Part shown: positions 37,808 through 46,873 of the stretch, piece by piece | How the letters are laid out: every line of letters starts with the position of its first letter | Numbering within the stretch: the stretch's first letter is position 1 | NCBI GenBank assembly: GCA_903859715.1 | Contig: CAIONS010000009.1 | Span: forward strand, 62,001-126,000 | Length of the DNA stretch: 64,000 nucleotides | Reading direction: 5' to 3' | DNA from: an uncultured Opitutia bacterium | GTDB taxonomy: Bacteria; Verrucomicrobiota; Verrucomicrobiia; Opitutales; Opitutaceae | Position numbers and translations under genes: made by a program | Notes under the pieces: generated by a model | Databases searched by the model: none | The model's input: only the letters and a program-made list of their open reading frames with translations | Told to the model about the DNA's origin: nothing

Positions 37808-40800
37808 AGCCGGTCGGCCACGTGATGATTCTCGCCTCGGCAGGATCGGGCAAAACTTACCAGCTGACAAACCGCTTTGTGCGGCTGCTGGCGCTGGGTG
37901 CGCGGCCGGAGCGCATCGTGGCGCTCACATTTACCCGCAAGGCGGCGGGCGAATTTTTTGACGAGATCCTCAACAAGCTCGCCCGGGCGGCGCGGGAGCC
38001 CGCCTATGCCGCGGAGCTGGCGGAAGAGATCGAGGTCCCCGCGCTGGGGTCCGCGGATTTCCTGAAAATGTTGCGCGCGGTTGCGGACGACATGCACCGG
38101 CTGCGGCTCGGCACGTTCGACGGATTCTTCGCGCGCATCGCCCGTAATTTTCCCCTGGAGCTCGGGCTCGCCGGGGAATTTGAAATCCTCCAGGAGCATG
38201 CGGCCCGGATGGAGCGCGAGCGGGTGCTGCGGCGGATGTTTGAGCGGACGGGCGAACTGCACGACGCCCAGCGGGAATTCATCGAGGCGTTCAAGCGCGC
38301 GACATTTGGCGCGGACGAAAAGCGGCTGGGCGCGCAGCTTGACGGGTTTCTCGACCGGCATCAGGAGATTTTCCTGGATGCGCCCGCGGCGGACCGCTGG
38401 GGCAACCCGCTGCGCATCTGGCCGGACGGCTGCGAATGGTTCGGGGCGGGGGCCGACCTCGCGGCCGTGGTGAAAAATCTGCGGACTTGGATCGACGGTG
38501 CGGGCATCGGGGACAAACAGCGCAGCCGCTGGAACGACTTTTTGACGGCCCTGGCCGAGTGGTCGCCGGGCGTGGCACCGTCGCGCGCCCTGGCCTATGT
38601 GCTCGAAAAATCGCTGGAAGCGTGGACGGCGTTGAAGGCGGGCAATGCGGTGCTGGAGTTTGATCGCAAAAAACAGGAGCTGGACCCGACGGCTTGCGCC
38701 GCACTCGTACAACTCACGCGACAGGTGGTGGGCGCGGAGTTGGCGCGGCGGTTGGAAATCACGCGGGGCATCCACGCGGTGCTCAGCGGCTACGAGGCCG
38801 TGTACCACGATGCGGTGCGCCGGGCCGGCAAGCTGACCTTTGGCGATGTCCAGCGGCTGCTCGCCCCGGGCGGAACCGGCGCGCGGGTGTTGTCCCGCGA
38901 AGCGGCGGACGACAGCCGCCTCTTCATCGATTTCCGGCTCGATGCGGAAATCGACCACTGGCTGCTCGATGAATTTCAGGACACGAGTTTCGGCCAGTGG
39001 TCGGTGCTCGGGAACCTGATCGACGAGGCGGTGCAGGATCCGACGGGAGCGCGCAGTTTCTTCTACGTGGGCGACGTGAAGCAGTCGGTTTTCGCGTGGC
39101 GCGGTGGGGACCCGCGGCTGTTCCGCGAGATCTTTGACCACTATAACCACGCTCGGCCGGGCACCATCGCGGAGGAGCACTTGGTGAAATCATTCCGGTC
39201 CGGTCCGCCGGTAATCGCCATGGTCAACGCGGTGTTTGGCGCCGCGGATGCCATCACGGGGTTGTTTCCCGGCGAGGCGGCGCGAGCCTGGAACCATGAA
39301 TGGCGGAATCACGAGTCGGCGAAGCCACAACTCGGCGGACAGGTGGCGTTGCTGGAGGCGGAGGATGAGGCGGGACGTTTCGCGACGGCGCTGCAGCTGC
39401 TGCACGAGATCGAGCCGCTGGAGCGCGGGCTGTCCTGCGCGCTGCTCGTGCAGGACAATGACACGGCGGCGCGACTGGCCGACTATCTCCGTCGGGAAGG
39501 CGGGTTGCCGGCGGTGGCGGAGTCCGACCTGCATGTGTGCGTGGACAATCCGCTCGGATCCGCGCTCCTCGCGCTGGTCAAGACGGCGGCGCATCCGGGC
39601 GACACGCTCGCGCAGCAGCATCTCGCGATGACGCCCCTGGGTGCATGTCTCGCGGCGGAAGGGTTGGGGGAACCCGAGGCGCTGACGCGCCGGGTGCTGG
39701 GGCAGATTCATGCGGAGGGATTTGAGCGCACTCTAGACACGTGGTTGTCCCGGCTGGAGCCGCAGCTGGCGGCCGACGATGATTTCAGCCGTGAACGGGG
39801 GCGGCAGTTCACGGCGGCGGCGGGGCGATTCGATCTTACGGGCAGTCGCGAGGTGGCGGAATTCATCCTGTTCATGGAGCGACATACGGTCCGCGAGGCG
39901 GACTCGGCGGCGGTGGTGCGCGTGATGACGGTGCACAAGGCCAAGGGCCTGGGCTTTGATATGGTGATCCTGCCGGACCTGGAAGGGACGAGGCTCGATG
40001 GGCGCCGCGAAGGGCTCGCGGTACAACGGGCCGCAGATCGGTCGGTCGACTGGATCCTCGATTTGCCGGGCAAGCTTTTTGCCGGGCATGATGCAGTTTT
40101 AGCTGCGCATGTGCGCTCGGCGGAGGCTGCGGCCTGTTACGAAAGCCTGTCGCTGCTTTATGTCGCCATGACACGGGCCAAGCGGGCGATGTACCTCATC
40201 GTGAAGCCACCGGGCAAATCGACCTCGCGCAATTTCCCGAAACTCCTGGCCGAGACGCTGGGCGAAGAAAGTGTCCCGGTGAACATAGGAAAGCTCCAGT
40301 TGCCCGGGACGTTTGCCCAAGGCGACCCCGACTGGTACCTGGGTGTGGCGGCGGCGACCCAGGCAGCTGAGGCTGCGCCGGAGGTGGAGCGGCTCGATCC
40401 GGCAGCCGTCCTGAAGTCGCGACGATTGGTCTCACGCCGGCCGTCGGCCGGAAAAACCGGGGTGCTGAATGGGATCCAGGTGTTTTCCATCGAAGGACAC
40501 GGCGGGGCGGATTTCGGCACGGCGGTGCATGCATTGCTGGCGGAAGTGGAGTGGCTGGACGAGGCTGGGTTGAAGCGGTTTGAAGCCGCTTGGGCGAAGG
40601 CTGGCGTGGCGGGCGCGGAGGCGCTGGCCTGTCTGCAGGCGGCGGAGCTTGCGCGGGTGTGGAAACGACCGGTGGCAGCGCAAGCGGAAGTCTGGCGGGA
40701 GCGGGCGTTCGAGGTGGTCTTGGACGGCGTGTGGGTGACAGGCGTCTTTGACCGGGTGGTAGTGGTGCGGGATATCGCCGGGCGCGCGCTGCGTGCGAGC

Positions 40801-40995
40801 GTGTTTGATTTCAAGACCGACTACCTCGCGGGTGAATCGGAACTTGCGGGAGTTGTAGCGCGGCACATGGCCCAACTGGAGCTGTACCGCCGGGTCGTCG
40901 CCGTGCTGGCAGGACTGGATGTTTCGGCGGTGGAATGTGAGTTGGTCATCACGCGGTTGCGGCGGTCCGTCGCGGTGCCACGGGAGGTAAAATGA
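37804..40995 (+). CDS. addA: AddA-like UvrD-family helicase-nuclease
   Basis: 1063 residues from the ATG at 37804, chosen because GGAGGAAAAATC lies directly before it and because it overlaps the addB stop. Helicase motifs are ILASAGSGKTYQL (Walker A), RIVALTFTRKAAGEF, WLLDEFQDTSFGQW (DEFQD box), FYVGDVKQSVFAWRGG, VMTVHKAKGLGFDMVILPDL and LLYVAMTRAKRAMYLIV. The C-terminal nuclease has WVTGVFDRVVVV and SVFDFKTDYLAG. It unwinds and degrades broken DNA ends with AddB. Two ATP-independent gaps in homology around residues 480-560 are normal for the group. Confidence 0.92.
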   Translation: MKPVGHVMILASAGSGKTYQLTNRFVRLLALGARPERIVALTFTRKAAGEFFDEILNKLARAAREPAYAAELAEEIEVPALGSADFLKMLRAVADDMHRLRLGTFDGFFARIARNFPLELGLAGEFEILQEHAARMERERVLRRMFERTGELHDAQREFIEAFKRATFGADEKRLGAQLDGFLDRHQEIFLDAPAADRWGNPLRIWPDGCEWFGAGADLAAVVKNLRTWIDGAGIGDKQRSRWNDFLTALAEWSPGVAPSRALAYVLEKSLEAWTALKAGNAVLEFDRKKQELDPTACAALVQLTRQVVGAELARRLEITRGIHAVLSGYEAVYHDAVRRAGKLTFGDVQRLLAPGGTGARVLSREAADDSRLFIDFRLDAEIDHWLLDEFQDTSFGQWSVLGNLIDEAVQDPTGARSFFYVGDVKQSVFAWRGGDPRLFREIFDHYNHARPGTIAEEHLVKSFRSGPPVIAMVNAVFGAADAITGLFPGEAARAWNHEWRNHESAKPQLGGQVALLEAEDEAGRFATALQLLHEIEPLERGLSCALLVQDNDTAARLADYLRREGGLPAVAESDLHVCVDNPLGSALLALVKTAAHPGDTLAQQHLAMTPLGACLAAEGLGEPEALTRRVLGQIHAEGFERTLDTWLSRLEPQLAADDDFSRERGRQFTAAAGRFDLTGSREVAEFILFMERHTVREADSAAVVRVMTVHKAKGLGFDMVILPDLEGTRLDGRREGLAVQRAADRSVDWILDLPGKLFAGHDAVLAAHVRSAEAAACYESLSLLYVAMTRAKRAMYLIVKPPGKSTSRNFPKLLAETLGEESVPVNIGKLQLPGTFAQGDPDWYLGVAAATQAAEAAPEVERLDPAAVLKSRRLVSRRPSAGKTGVLNGIQVFSIEGHGGADFGTAVHALLAEVEWLDEAGLKRFEAAWAKAGVAGAEALACLQAAELARVWKRPVAAQAEVWRERAFEVVLDGVWVTGVFDRVVVVRDIAGRALRASVFDFKTDYLAGESELAGVVARHMAQLELYRRVVAVLAGLDVSAVECELVITRLRRSVAVPREVK

Positions 40996-41049
40996 GCTTT
41001 ACAGCCCGGGGCGGGCCTCGCACGGTGCGCTCTTTAATTCTCTTACACC

Positions 41050-41151
41050 ATGGGTAATCTCAAAAAGAAACGTCGGCTGAAAATGTCGAAGCACAAGCGC
41101 CGGAAACGCCTCAAGGCCAACCGTCACAAAAAGCGCACGTGGCAGAAGTAA
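41050..41151 (+). CDS. Small basic ribosome-associated protein, AURKAIP1/COX24 domain (mS38/bS22-like)
   Basis: 33 residues: [19 protein letters not shown] then [14 protein letters not shown]. The KKxRxKMxKHKxRKRxKxxR pattern is the AURKAIP1/COX24 motif, known from mitochondrial mS38 and small bacterial ribosomal proteins of Bacteroidota and Verrucomicrobiota. It binds the 30S decoding region near helix 44. It is too short for usual gene callers but is followed at once by a strong terminator, supporting a real gene. The spacing to addA (54 bp) suggests a separate promoter. Confidence 0.85.
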   Translation: MGNLKKKRRLKMSKHKRRKRLKANRHKKRTWQK

Positions 41152-41190
41152 GCCCTGCGCGATTCTGAGATACCGCGTCAGATTTGGTTT

Positions 41191-41226
41191 AAACCCGCTG
41201 CATATTGCGGCGGGTTTTGCTTTTTT
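41191..41226 (+). terminator. Rho-independent terminator after the AURKAIP1-like gene
   Basis: An 8-bp stem AAACCCGC / GCGGGTTT with an 11-nt loop that can add GCA/TGC pairs, then TTTTGCTTTTTT. Confidence 0.88.
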
Positions 41227-41465
41227 GGATGTGTGGGCGAGGAGCTGTGACGGAAGCTTCGTGGTTCAAAAGCTGGACCAAGAGGCAGTCGCACTTTTTG
41301 AAATTTCCAAGGACCGGCCTGAAGTTGGTTTATGGGGTCTCAGCGGGGGCGGTTAAGAAAAGGGTAAATGGCTGGCAGACAGCGATTGGGGTGGGGAAAT
41401 AGGCTTGTCATGAGGCTGATTTATAAAGAGTTTTCGGGGCTAGTTTGCGCTTTGGCGCATTGTTT

Positions 41466-41494
41466 TTGATCCAGCACAGCCATTTTTCTAGAGT
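41466..41494 (+). promoter_or_regulatory. Candidate promoter of the pil cluster
   Basis: TTGATC at 41466-41471, 17 bp, TAGAGT at 41489-41494, about 50 bp before the pilM ATG. The remaining gap 41227-41465 has lower GC than its surroundings and no gene I can support. Confidence 0.35.
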
Positions 41495-41545
41495 GTTAAC
41501 CCCAGTCCCAAAGCCCGTGTCCCTGACCGCCGCGCACTAAGACGC

Positions 41546-42601
41546 ATGTTTTTTTCCTCCAAAACCAAAGGCTACTTCGTCGAGCAGACGGACCACACGA
41601 TGCTGTTGGCGCGCACCTCATCCCCGGTGGCGCCCATGGTCATTGAAGAGCTGCGGCAGTGTCCCAACGGTGACGCGGATGCCTTGGCGGAAGCGATGCA
41701 TGGGATTCAACCCAAGAGCAGCCCGAGCGGTTACATGAATGCCTGCTGCGCGGTCTACCCGTCCAAGCGGCTTGTTCGCCGGGCCACGCTGGAGATCAAG
41801 CGGCTCAAGGAGCCGGCTTATTTCTCCGAACTCTTTTCCAGCCAGTTCCGGATCGATCCGGACAAGTACACGGTCCATGTCATCAACGCGACCGACGGCA
41901 TCGATTACGATATGGCCAAGGCGACGTAAAAGGACGTGTTGTTCTGCGGCCTGCCCTCGGACGACATTGTGACGGTGCAGGATGGGCTTTTGGCGGCGGG
42001 TTTTTATCCGGATCAGCTTGAACTTGGCACGGTGTCGACGCTGGGCGCATTGGTCGATTATTTCGCCTTTACCAAGTCAAAGACGCCCACGCTGGTGCTT
42101 GAGATCGGCACCGACACGACCCATTCGTATATCGTCTCGGCAACCGGCGTGGAGGCGTCCCGGCCGATTTCGCAGGGTCTCGATGCGATGGTGCCGATTG
42201 TGCAAAAAGAATTGGGCCTCAAAGACGAGGAATCGGCCAAAAAGCTGTTTTATTCGAACACCTTTGATTTTACCGGCATGGGTCCGCTGCTAGTGAAAAA
42301 ATTGCTGAAGGAGTTGCAGTCATCCATCGGATTTTACGAGGTACAGACCGGTCAGTCCGTCGGGCAGGTTCTCTGCACCATGCTGCCGGCCAAGCTTACC
42401 TGGTTGGATGGAGCCATTGCGACCGCGCTTGCTGTCTCCACCACGAAACTGGATCTGGCTCCCTGGCTGCAATCCCGTCAGGTCACGATCCCGGATGGCG
42501 TTGCTCCGGGTGGGGTCGATATCCGCTGGCTGGGCCTGCTCAGCCTCATGGCCAACAAACCACCGCAATCTCATGCTGCCGTTCCTGAAAAAAAAGACTG
42601 A
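41546..42601 (+). pseudogene. pilM: PilM-like type IV pilus/fimbrial ATPase with in-frame stop
   Basis: The frame would encode about 351 residues but is broken by TAA at 41927-41929, between DYDMAKAT and KDVLFCGLPSDDI. Both sides stay in the same frame and homology continues across it. A single change to GAA would restore a Glu. The protein has the actin-like ATPase layout: FVEQTDHTMLL near the start, LVLEIGTDTTHSYIV (phosphate-2-like DxGxxxT region), and LLKELQSSIGFYEVQT followed by AIATALAVST. PilM binds PilN inside the inner membrane. A start at 41936 (ATG/TTG region) could yield the C-terminal half only. pilN overlaps its end by 29 bp. Confidence 0.8.
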
Positions 42602-43214
42602 GGCAGCCGGTAATGTTTCGGAGATGCCTCCCTGGCATCCGAACCTGCGCAATGTTGCGCGGCTACCGGATACCAAGGTGGTTCGCACGTCGTTCTTCGT
42701 CAACGGCGCAGCGATTTTCGTCACGATCGGGCTGTTGCTGTGGTTTTCCTACCAGGAATATCAGCTGCACAACCTGAATCGCCAGATTGCCTACTGGCAG
42801 ACGCAGATTGACCGGGATAAAAAGGAAAGCGACCGGTTCATCGCGTTGTACGCCAAGTTTCAGGCCGAGGATGTGCGAATCCGCGAGGTCAATGGGTTCG
42901 TGCACTCCAAGCCGGCGGTTTCCGGACTGTTGATGCACTTGGGCGAGACCTTGCCCGCGGAGGTCGCCCTCGATTCCTTTGATGAGCAGGCCACGGGCGT
43001 TACCCTGCGCGGCACGGTGCGAGGCTCGCCTGACGAAGCCAGCGGCTACGCCACGGCTTATCTTGACCAGCTCCGGGCGGACAAGTTTCTAGCGGTATAT
43101 TTCGGCGAAATCGCCTTTTCCGGCACGGGCGTGGCCCGCAATTCCCAGACGGGCCGGCTTTCGCTCCAGTTGTTTCTCAAGTTTGGACCCAGTACGAAAG
43201 GAGCCAAGAAATGA
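42573..43214 (+). CDS. pilN: PilN-like inner-membrane pilus assembly protein
   Basis: 213 residues from the ATG at 42573. A cytoplasmic N-terminus of about 45 residues, with LPFLKKKTEAAGNVSEMPPW and then HPNLRNVARLP, resembles the PilM-binding tail. One transmembrane helix (residues about 47-65) is followed by a coiled coil (YQLHNLNRQIAYWQTQIDRD) and a ferredoxin-like periplasmic domain (LPAEVALDSFDEQATGVTL). This is the PilN/GspL-C layout. Sequence identity to textbook PilN is low, so the name rests on architecture and neighbours. It starts within the end of pilM and its stop overlaps the next ATG by 4 bp. Confidence 0.7.
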   Translation: MLPFLKKKTEAAGNVSEMPPWHPNLRNVARLPDTKVVRTSFFVNGAAIFVTIGLLLWFSYQEYQLHNLNRQIAYWQTQIDRDKKESDRFIALYAKFQAEDVRIREVNGFVHSKPAVSGLLMHLGETLPAEVALDSFDEQATGVTLRGTVRGSPDEASGYATAYLDQLRADKFLAVYFGEIAFSGTGVARNSQTGRLSLQLFLKFGPSTKGAKK

Positions 43215-43414
43215 TGACGAACGAGCAACTGGTCGCCTTCCTCAAGGCCCAACCGATCAGCGTGGGTTGCGCCGCGCTTTCGCTGCTGCTTGGCTTGGGG
43301 ATCTATTTCCGTGGCGATCTCGTTCCTGAGGCGGAAGAGCTTTTGGATCAAACGGCTACTTTGGGTGAGCGAATTGACGCCAACCTCAAGAATGGCGTGC
43401 AGCTGCCGGAACAA
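43211..43414 (+). pseudogene. pilO: PilO-like protein, N-terminal fragment
   Basis: About 67 codons. MMTNEQLVAFLKAQPISV is followed by one hydrophobic helix (GCAALSLLLGLGIYF) and the start of a coiled coil (EAEELLDQTATLGERIDANL). That is the expected layout of a PilO-like inner-membrane protein. At about 43405-43414 homology jumps, in a different frame, to a secretin. The original frame runs on to a stop at 43450 with meaningless sequence. The rest of pilO, any pilP and the N-terminal part of the secretin are absent. Confidence 0.65.
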
Positions 43415-44105
43415 CCCGACCATCGTGGCGATCAATGGCAGCAAGTCTGAGATCAAGATCGGTCGCGAACTGCAGCTGGTCACGATCACCACCGTGACTT
43501 CCGGCAGTTCACCCGTGACCACGGCCACGGCGGGCGACGTCAAGTTTGTCGGCATCAGCCTCGAGGTGACGCCCCAGATCACGGGCAGCAAGCTGATCGC
43601 GCTGAAAGTAAAGCCGGTGAAAAGCAGCATTTTCCAGAAGAACACGATTTCCGGAAACACCTTCTACGACATCGACAAACGCGAGGGTGATTTGAACATC
43701 ATCCTGCGGGACGGCCAGACTGCGGCGATCGGCGGCCTCGTGGATACCTCGGTGAACAAGAGCACGACCAAGGTTCCGCTGCTGGGAGACATTCCCCTGC
43801 TGGGCAATCTGTTCAAAACCACCTCGGACGTGAAGAGCGAGACCAACCTGATCATCTTCATCACCGCCACGGTGCTCGAACCCTCCAAGATGAAATATGA
43901 CAACGTGGTGGGCCAGGATCAGATCAACGATCTGGAACTCACCCAGCGTGATATTCTTGGCAGAAACTACACGAAGTCTGACGAGGAAAACGCCCTGCAG
44001 GAACAAGTCGGAGTCGTTCGCCAGAAGAAGCAGGACGCCGAAGCCATCAAAACGCTCGCGGCCGAGGCTGCGATCGCGGCTGGGACAAAGAAGAAGCCCG
44101 ACTAA
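43410..44105 (+). pseudogene. pilQ: Secretin (PilQ/GspD family), C-terminal fragment
   Basis: About 231 residues beginning NNPTIVAINGSKSEIKIGRE. The secretin domain is clear: VGISLEVTPQITGSKLIALKV, then REGDLNIILRDGQTAAIGGLVD and the signature VPLLGDIPLLGNLFK, ending LIIFITATVLEPSKM. The tail after that is a Lys/Glu/Ala-rich extension. The N domains, the signal peptide and the first half of the secretin domain are missing. It has no start of its own in frame and is fused out of frame to the pilO-like fragment. A terminator follows 32 bp after the stop. Confidence 0.82.
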
Positions 44106-44136
44106 AAAACACCCGGCAACCGCTCCGGAGAAATTT

Positions 44137-44168
44137 GCCGCCGATCCCTCGGGATCGGCGGCATTTTT
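44137..44168 (+). terminator. Rho-independent terminator of the pil cluster
   Basis: A 12-bp perfect stem GCCGCCGATCCC (44137-44148) with its complement at 44151-44162 around TC, then ATTTTTG. Confidence 0.92.
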
Positions 44169-44209
44169 GTGGGTACTCAACGCACCTTTTGCTCCGGATT
44201 CGGCCGGGC

Positions 44210-44237
44210 TTGCACACGCGTTAATCACGCCTAGTTT
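44210..44237 (+). promoter_or_regulatory. Candidate promoter of polyprenyl synthase gene
   Basis: TTGCAC at 44210-44215, 16 bp, TAGTTT at 44232-44237, only 10 bp before the ATG, so the transcript would have a very short leader. Confidence 0.3.
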
Positions 44238-44247
44238 GGCCTTTCCC

Positions 44248-45282
44248 ATGAGCGCTCCCGGCCCTGCCGATACCGACCGATCCACGGCCCATGCCTTTTC
44301 CAACGGGTTGGCCCTGTTGGCCCCGCACATGCTGGAGCTTGACCGCTTTTTGCACGGTCAGCTGGCGGCGTTTGAACCGGAGATCCGCGCGATGGCGGAT
44401 TATTGCATCGATACTTCCGGCAAGCGCATTCGCCCGGCGCTCGTTTTCCTCAGTGGCTGGCGTGGCCCCGGCCAAATTTCGACCGATCTGGTTCGCGTAG
44501 CCGCGGTGGTTGAACTCGTGCACCTCGCCACGCTGGTGCATGACGACATCATGGACCGGGCCGAGGTCCGCCGCAATCGCCGCACGGCGGTGCGCGAGTA
44601 TGGCGCGACGGCGGCGGTGCTATTGGGCGATGCGCTCTTCGCCCATGCGCTCAACCTGGCGACACAGTTTCCGACCACGGAAATTTGCTCTGCGGTCTCC
44701 GAGTCCACGCGCCGGGTTTGCGCCGGTGAGATCATGCAGACGTTGCGGCGCGGCTCGACGAACATCACGCGCGCGGATTATCAGCGCATCATCGATCTGA
44801 AAACAGCGGAGCTTTTTCGTGTATCTTGTTTTCTGGGGGCGCGCCTGGCCGGCTTCGGCCCGGACTATGTCGAGGCGGTCAGCCGTTTCGGCCGGCACCT
44901 CGGCATCGCCTATCAGATCTATGATGATCTCGCGGATTTTTTTGGAGAAGAGAAGCGCGTCGGCAAGACCTTGGGCACAGATCTTGCCAGTGGGAAGCTG
45001 ACGCTTCCGCTGCTCCTCCTGATGGAGCGTTTGACGCCCGCTGAGCGGGATGAATTGACGGCGGAAATTTTGGGACAACACCCGGTTCAATCCGGCCTGC
45101 ATCTTCAACAGATGCGGTCGCTGGGGATTTTTGGTGCCGTGGCCGAAGCGGTGACCATCGAAATAAACACTGCAACCGCGGCCTTGCAAGAGACAGCTGA
45201 AGAGGCACCTACGCCACTTTTGCTCGGCTTATGTGATGTGCTGCGCGGGCAAGTTCTGGCGCTGCAACCGGCGGTGGTCTAA
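44248..45282 (+). CDS. Polyprenyl diphosphate synthase (IspB-like)
   Basis: 344 residues. The first Asp-rich motif is LVHDDIMDRAEVRR (DDIMD at residues 99-103) and the second YQIYDDLADFFG. SGKRIRPALVFLS and the GKTLGTDLASGKLTLPLLLL block are also typical. It condenses isopentenyl diphosphate onto an allylic primer to give the side chain of quinones. The residue pattern before the first motif fits the long-chain (C35-C45) type rather than farnesyl synthase, but chain length cannot be stated. Confidence 0.92.
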   Translation: MSAPGPADTDRSTAHAFSNGLALLAPHMLELDRFLHGQLAAFEPEIRAMADYCIDTSGKRIRPALVFLSGWRGPGQISTDLVRVAAVVELVHLATLVHDDIMDRAEVRRNRRTAVREYGATAAVLLGDALFAHALNLATQFPTTEICSAVSESTRRVCAGEIMQTLRRGSTNITRADYQRIIDLKTAELFRVSCFLGARLAGFGPDYVEAVSRFGRHLGIAYQIYDDLADFFGEEKRVGKTLGTDLASGKLTLPLLLLMERLTPAERDELTAEILGQHPVQSGLHLQQMRSLGIFGAVAEAVTIEINTATAALQETAEEAPTPLLLGLCDVLRGQVLALQPAVV

Positions 45283-45340
45283 GCACGAAAACAAGATTCC
45301 GTTTGCGCCTTTGGCTCCGAGTGGATTTCCTCCGGCTGTC

Positions 45341-45976
45341 ATGGATGCGGTCAAGACATTCGGAAAGACTCTCGTGGCCTCCCCGGAGCGCCAGGTTGAA
45401 GCGGATTCCGACATGGACATCGTTCGCCGGGTGCAAGGAGGCGACGTCGCGGCGTTTGACCAGCTGGTCGTCAAGTATCGCGGCCGGGTTTACTCGGTTG
45501 TCTACAATTTAACCTCTAATCGCGAGGATGCCGCGGACCTGACCCAGGACGCCTTCATCAAGTCGTTTCAGTCTATCAATCGCTTTCAAGGGCAGTCATC
45601 GTTTTTCACCTGGCTCTACCGCATCGCGGTGAACTCGACGCTGACCCATTTGCGCAAAAACCGGCTCAGGACCTTCTTTAGCTTCGAAAAGATCAACGAG
45701 GACGACAAAGTTTCCGCCGAAGTCATTGCAGCCCTGACAGATGACACCGGGGCGGACCATGAGACCTTTGCCCATGAACTTCAGGAAAAATTGAACGAGG
45801 CGATGCAGAAATTGTCTATCCCCCATCGCACCGTGATCACGCTTTTTGAAATTGATGCCCTCAGCCATCAGGAGATTGCCGAGATTATGAACTGCTCAGT
45901 GGGTACGGTGCGGTCGCGGTTGCATTACGCGAAGCAGCTGCTCCAGGCAGAATTGCAGCCCTATATTCGCCGATGA
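45341..45976 (+). CDS. RNA polymerase sigma factor, ECF subfamily (RpoE/SigW-like)
   Basis: 211 residues from the ATG at 45341. Region 2 is DIVRRVQGGDVAAFDQLVVKYRGRVYSVVYNLTSNREDAADLTQDAFIKSFQSINRFQGQSSFFTWLYRIAVN, a strong match to the classic ECF pattern. Region 4 is LSIPHRTVITLFEIDALSHQEIAEIMNCSVGTVRSRLHYAKQLL. The linker between them (about 40 residues, FFSFEKINEDDKV) is longer than average. The stop overlaps the next gene as ATGA, so the downstream membrane protein is co-translated. Expected role: envelope stress response. Confidence 0.95.
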   Translation: MDAVKTFGKTLVASPERQVEADSDMDIVRRVQGGDVAAFDQLVVKYRGRVYSVVYNLTSNREDAADLTQDAFIKSFQSINRFQGQSSFFTWLYRIAVNSTLTHLRKNRLRTFFSFEKINEDDKVSAEVIAALTDDTGADHETFAHELQEKLNEAMQKLSIPHRTVITLFEIDALSHQEIAEIMNCSVGTVRSRLHYAKQLLQAELQPYIRR

Positions 45977-46776
45977 AAGAATCCCCCCGCAAGACCACGG
46001 TCACCCTCGAAGATTTGCTCCGGTTCAAGCGGGCGGAACAGCCGCCCGCGGAATTTTGGGACCAATTTGAGCGCGGCCTGCGCACGAAGCAGCTCGCAGC
46101 CATTGTGGAGCCGCGTCCGTGGTGGGCGCCGTTCATTCGGGTGGGCACGCGGCTTTCGCGCTATCAGCTGCCGGTCGGTGCCACCGCCGTTCTCGCGATC
46201 ACTTTTCTTACCGTTCGCGAATACCGTACGGCTGACGTTGTCCAAGTTTACGAACCCGCGGGCATCGAGGTCACCAGTGTTGCGCCGTCCGTGATTGAAG
46301 TGCGCAAGGCGGCCAACGCAGGTTCGCTCAGTGCACCCGCGGTTTCCAGTGCGCCAATGGTTCTGGCGGATGCGCCGGCCCGACCTGCGGCAAGCGCCGA
46401 ACCACGGCCCGATCAGATTTCACGGACTGCGACTGTGGTCGGCAGCGTGTCCCATGTGGCGCCGGTCTCTTCCGAGCTCCTGATGGCGACTTATATTGCC
46501 GAGAATATGGCGAAGAACAAACTGCCCGAGCTGGACCAAATGCTCGGCAGCCAGGTGCGCAAGGAACCGCTCTCCAATGTTAATATGCCGGGCGAATCCC
46601 GCGGTTCCCGTTTGCTCGTGGGCGCCGTCTGGCAGGCCTCGGCCGGGTCATCGAATGATTCCGCGCTCCGGACCAACGATCAGGCCACCCGGCATCTGAC
46701 GGAGCGCCGCCTGACCGAATCAGACGTCATCAGCCGGCTTGATGTCGGCGGTGATCATTTGGGCGTTAAATTCTAA
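45973..46776 (+). CDS. Membrane protein, putative partner of the ECF sigma factor
   Basis: 267 residues. The N-terminal 65 residues (TLEDLLRFKRAEQPPAEFWDQFERGLR) are soluble and may hold the sigma. One hydrophobic segment follows (LPVGATAVLAITFLTV, residues about 66-82). The rest is an Ala/Pro/Ser-rich extracytoplasmic part without a known domain. A FERGLR...KQLAAIVE motif before the helix is common in similar verrucomicrobial proteins. Zinc-finger anti-sigma cysteines are absent. It is coupled to the sigma gene by ATGA and ends before a terminator. Confidence 0.7.
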   Translation: MKESPRKTTVTLEDLLRFKRAEQPPAEFWDQFERGLRTKQLAAIVEPRPWWAPFIRVGTRLSRYQLPVGATAVLAITFLTVREYRTADVVQVYEPAGIEVTSVAPSVIEVRKAANAGSLSAPAVSSAPMVLADAPARPAASAEPRPDQISRTATVVGSVSHVAPVSSELLMATYIAENMAKNKLPELDQMLGSQVRKEPLSNVNMPGESRGSRLLVGAVWQASAGSSNDSALRTNDQATRHLTERRLTESDVISRLDVGGDHLGVKF

Positions 46777-46809
46777 ATGCCCGGCTCCGTCCGGCGCGTA
46801 ACAGTTTTT

Positions 46810-46834
46810 GGCCCGCCTCTCCGGCGGGCCTTTT
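46810..46834 (+). terminator. Rho-independent terminator of the sigma operon
   Basis: An 8-bp stem GGCCCGCC (46810-46817) and GGCGGGCC (46823-46830) with a 5-nt loop, then TTTTCGTTTTTG. Confidence 0.9.
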
Positions 46835-46873
46835 CGTTTTTGTCTTTCGGGCAGCCGTGTTTAAGGTGGTTGC

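Noticed and set aside
41927-41929. Selenocysteine or pyrrolysine decoding of the pilM stop
   Set aside because: The codon is TAA, which is used for neither, and no insertion element is visible.
43211-44105. A natural PilO-secretin fusion protein
   Set aside because: The two parts are in different reading frames.
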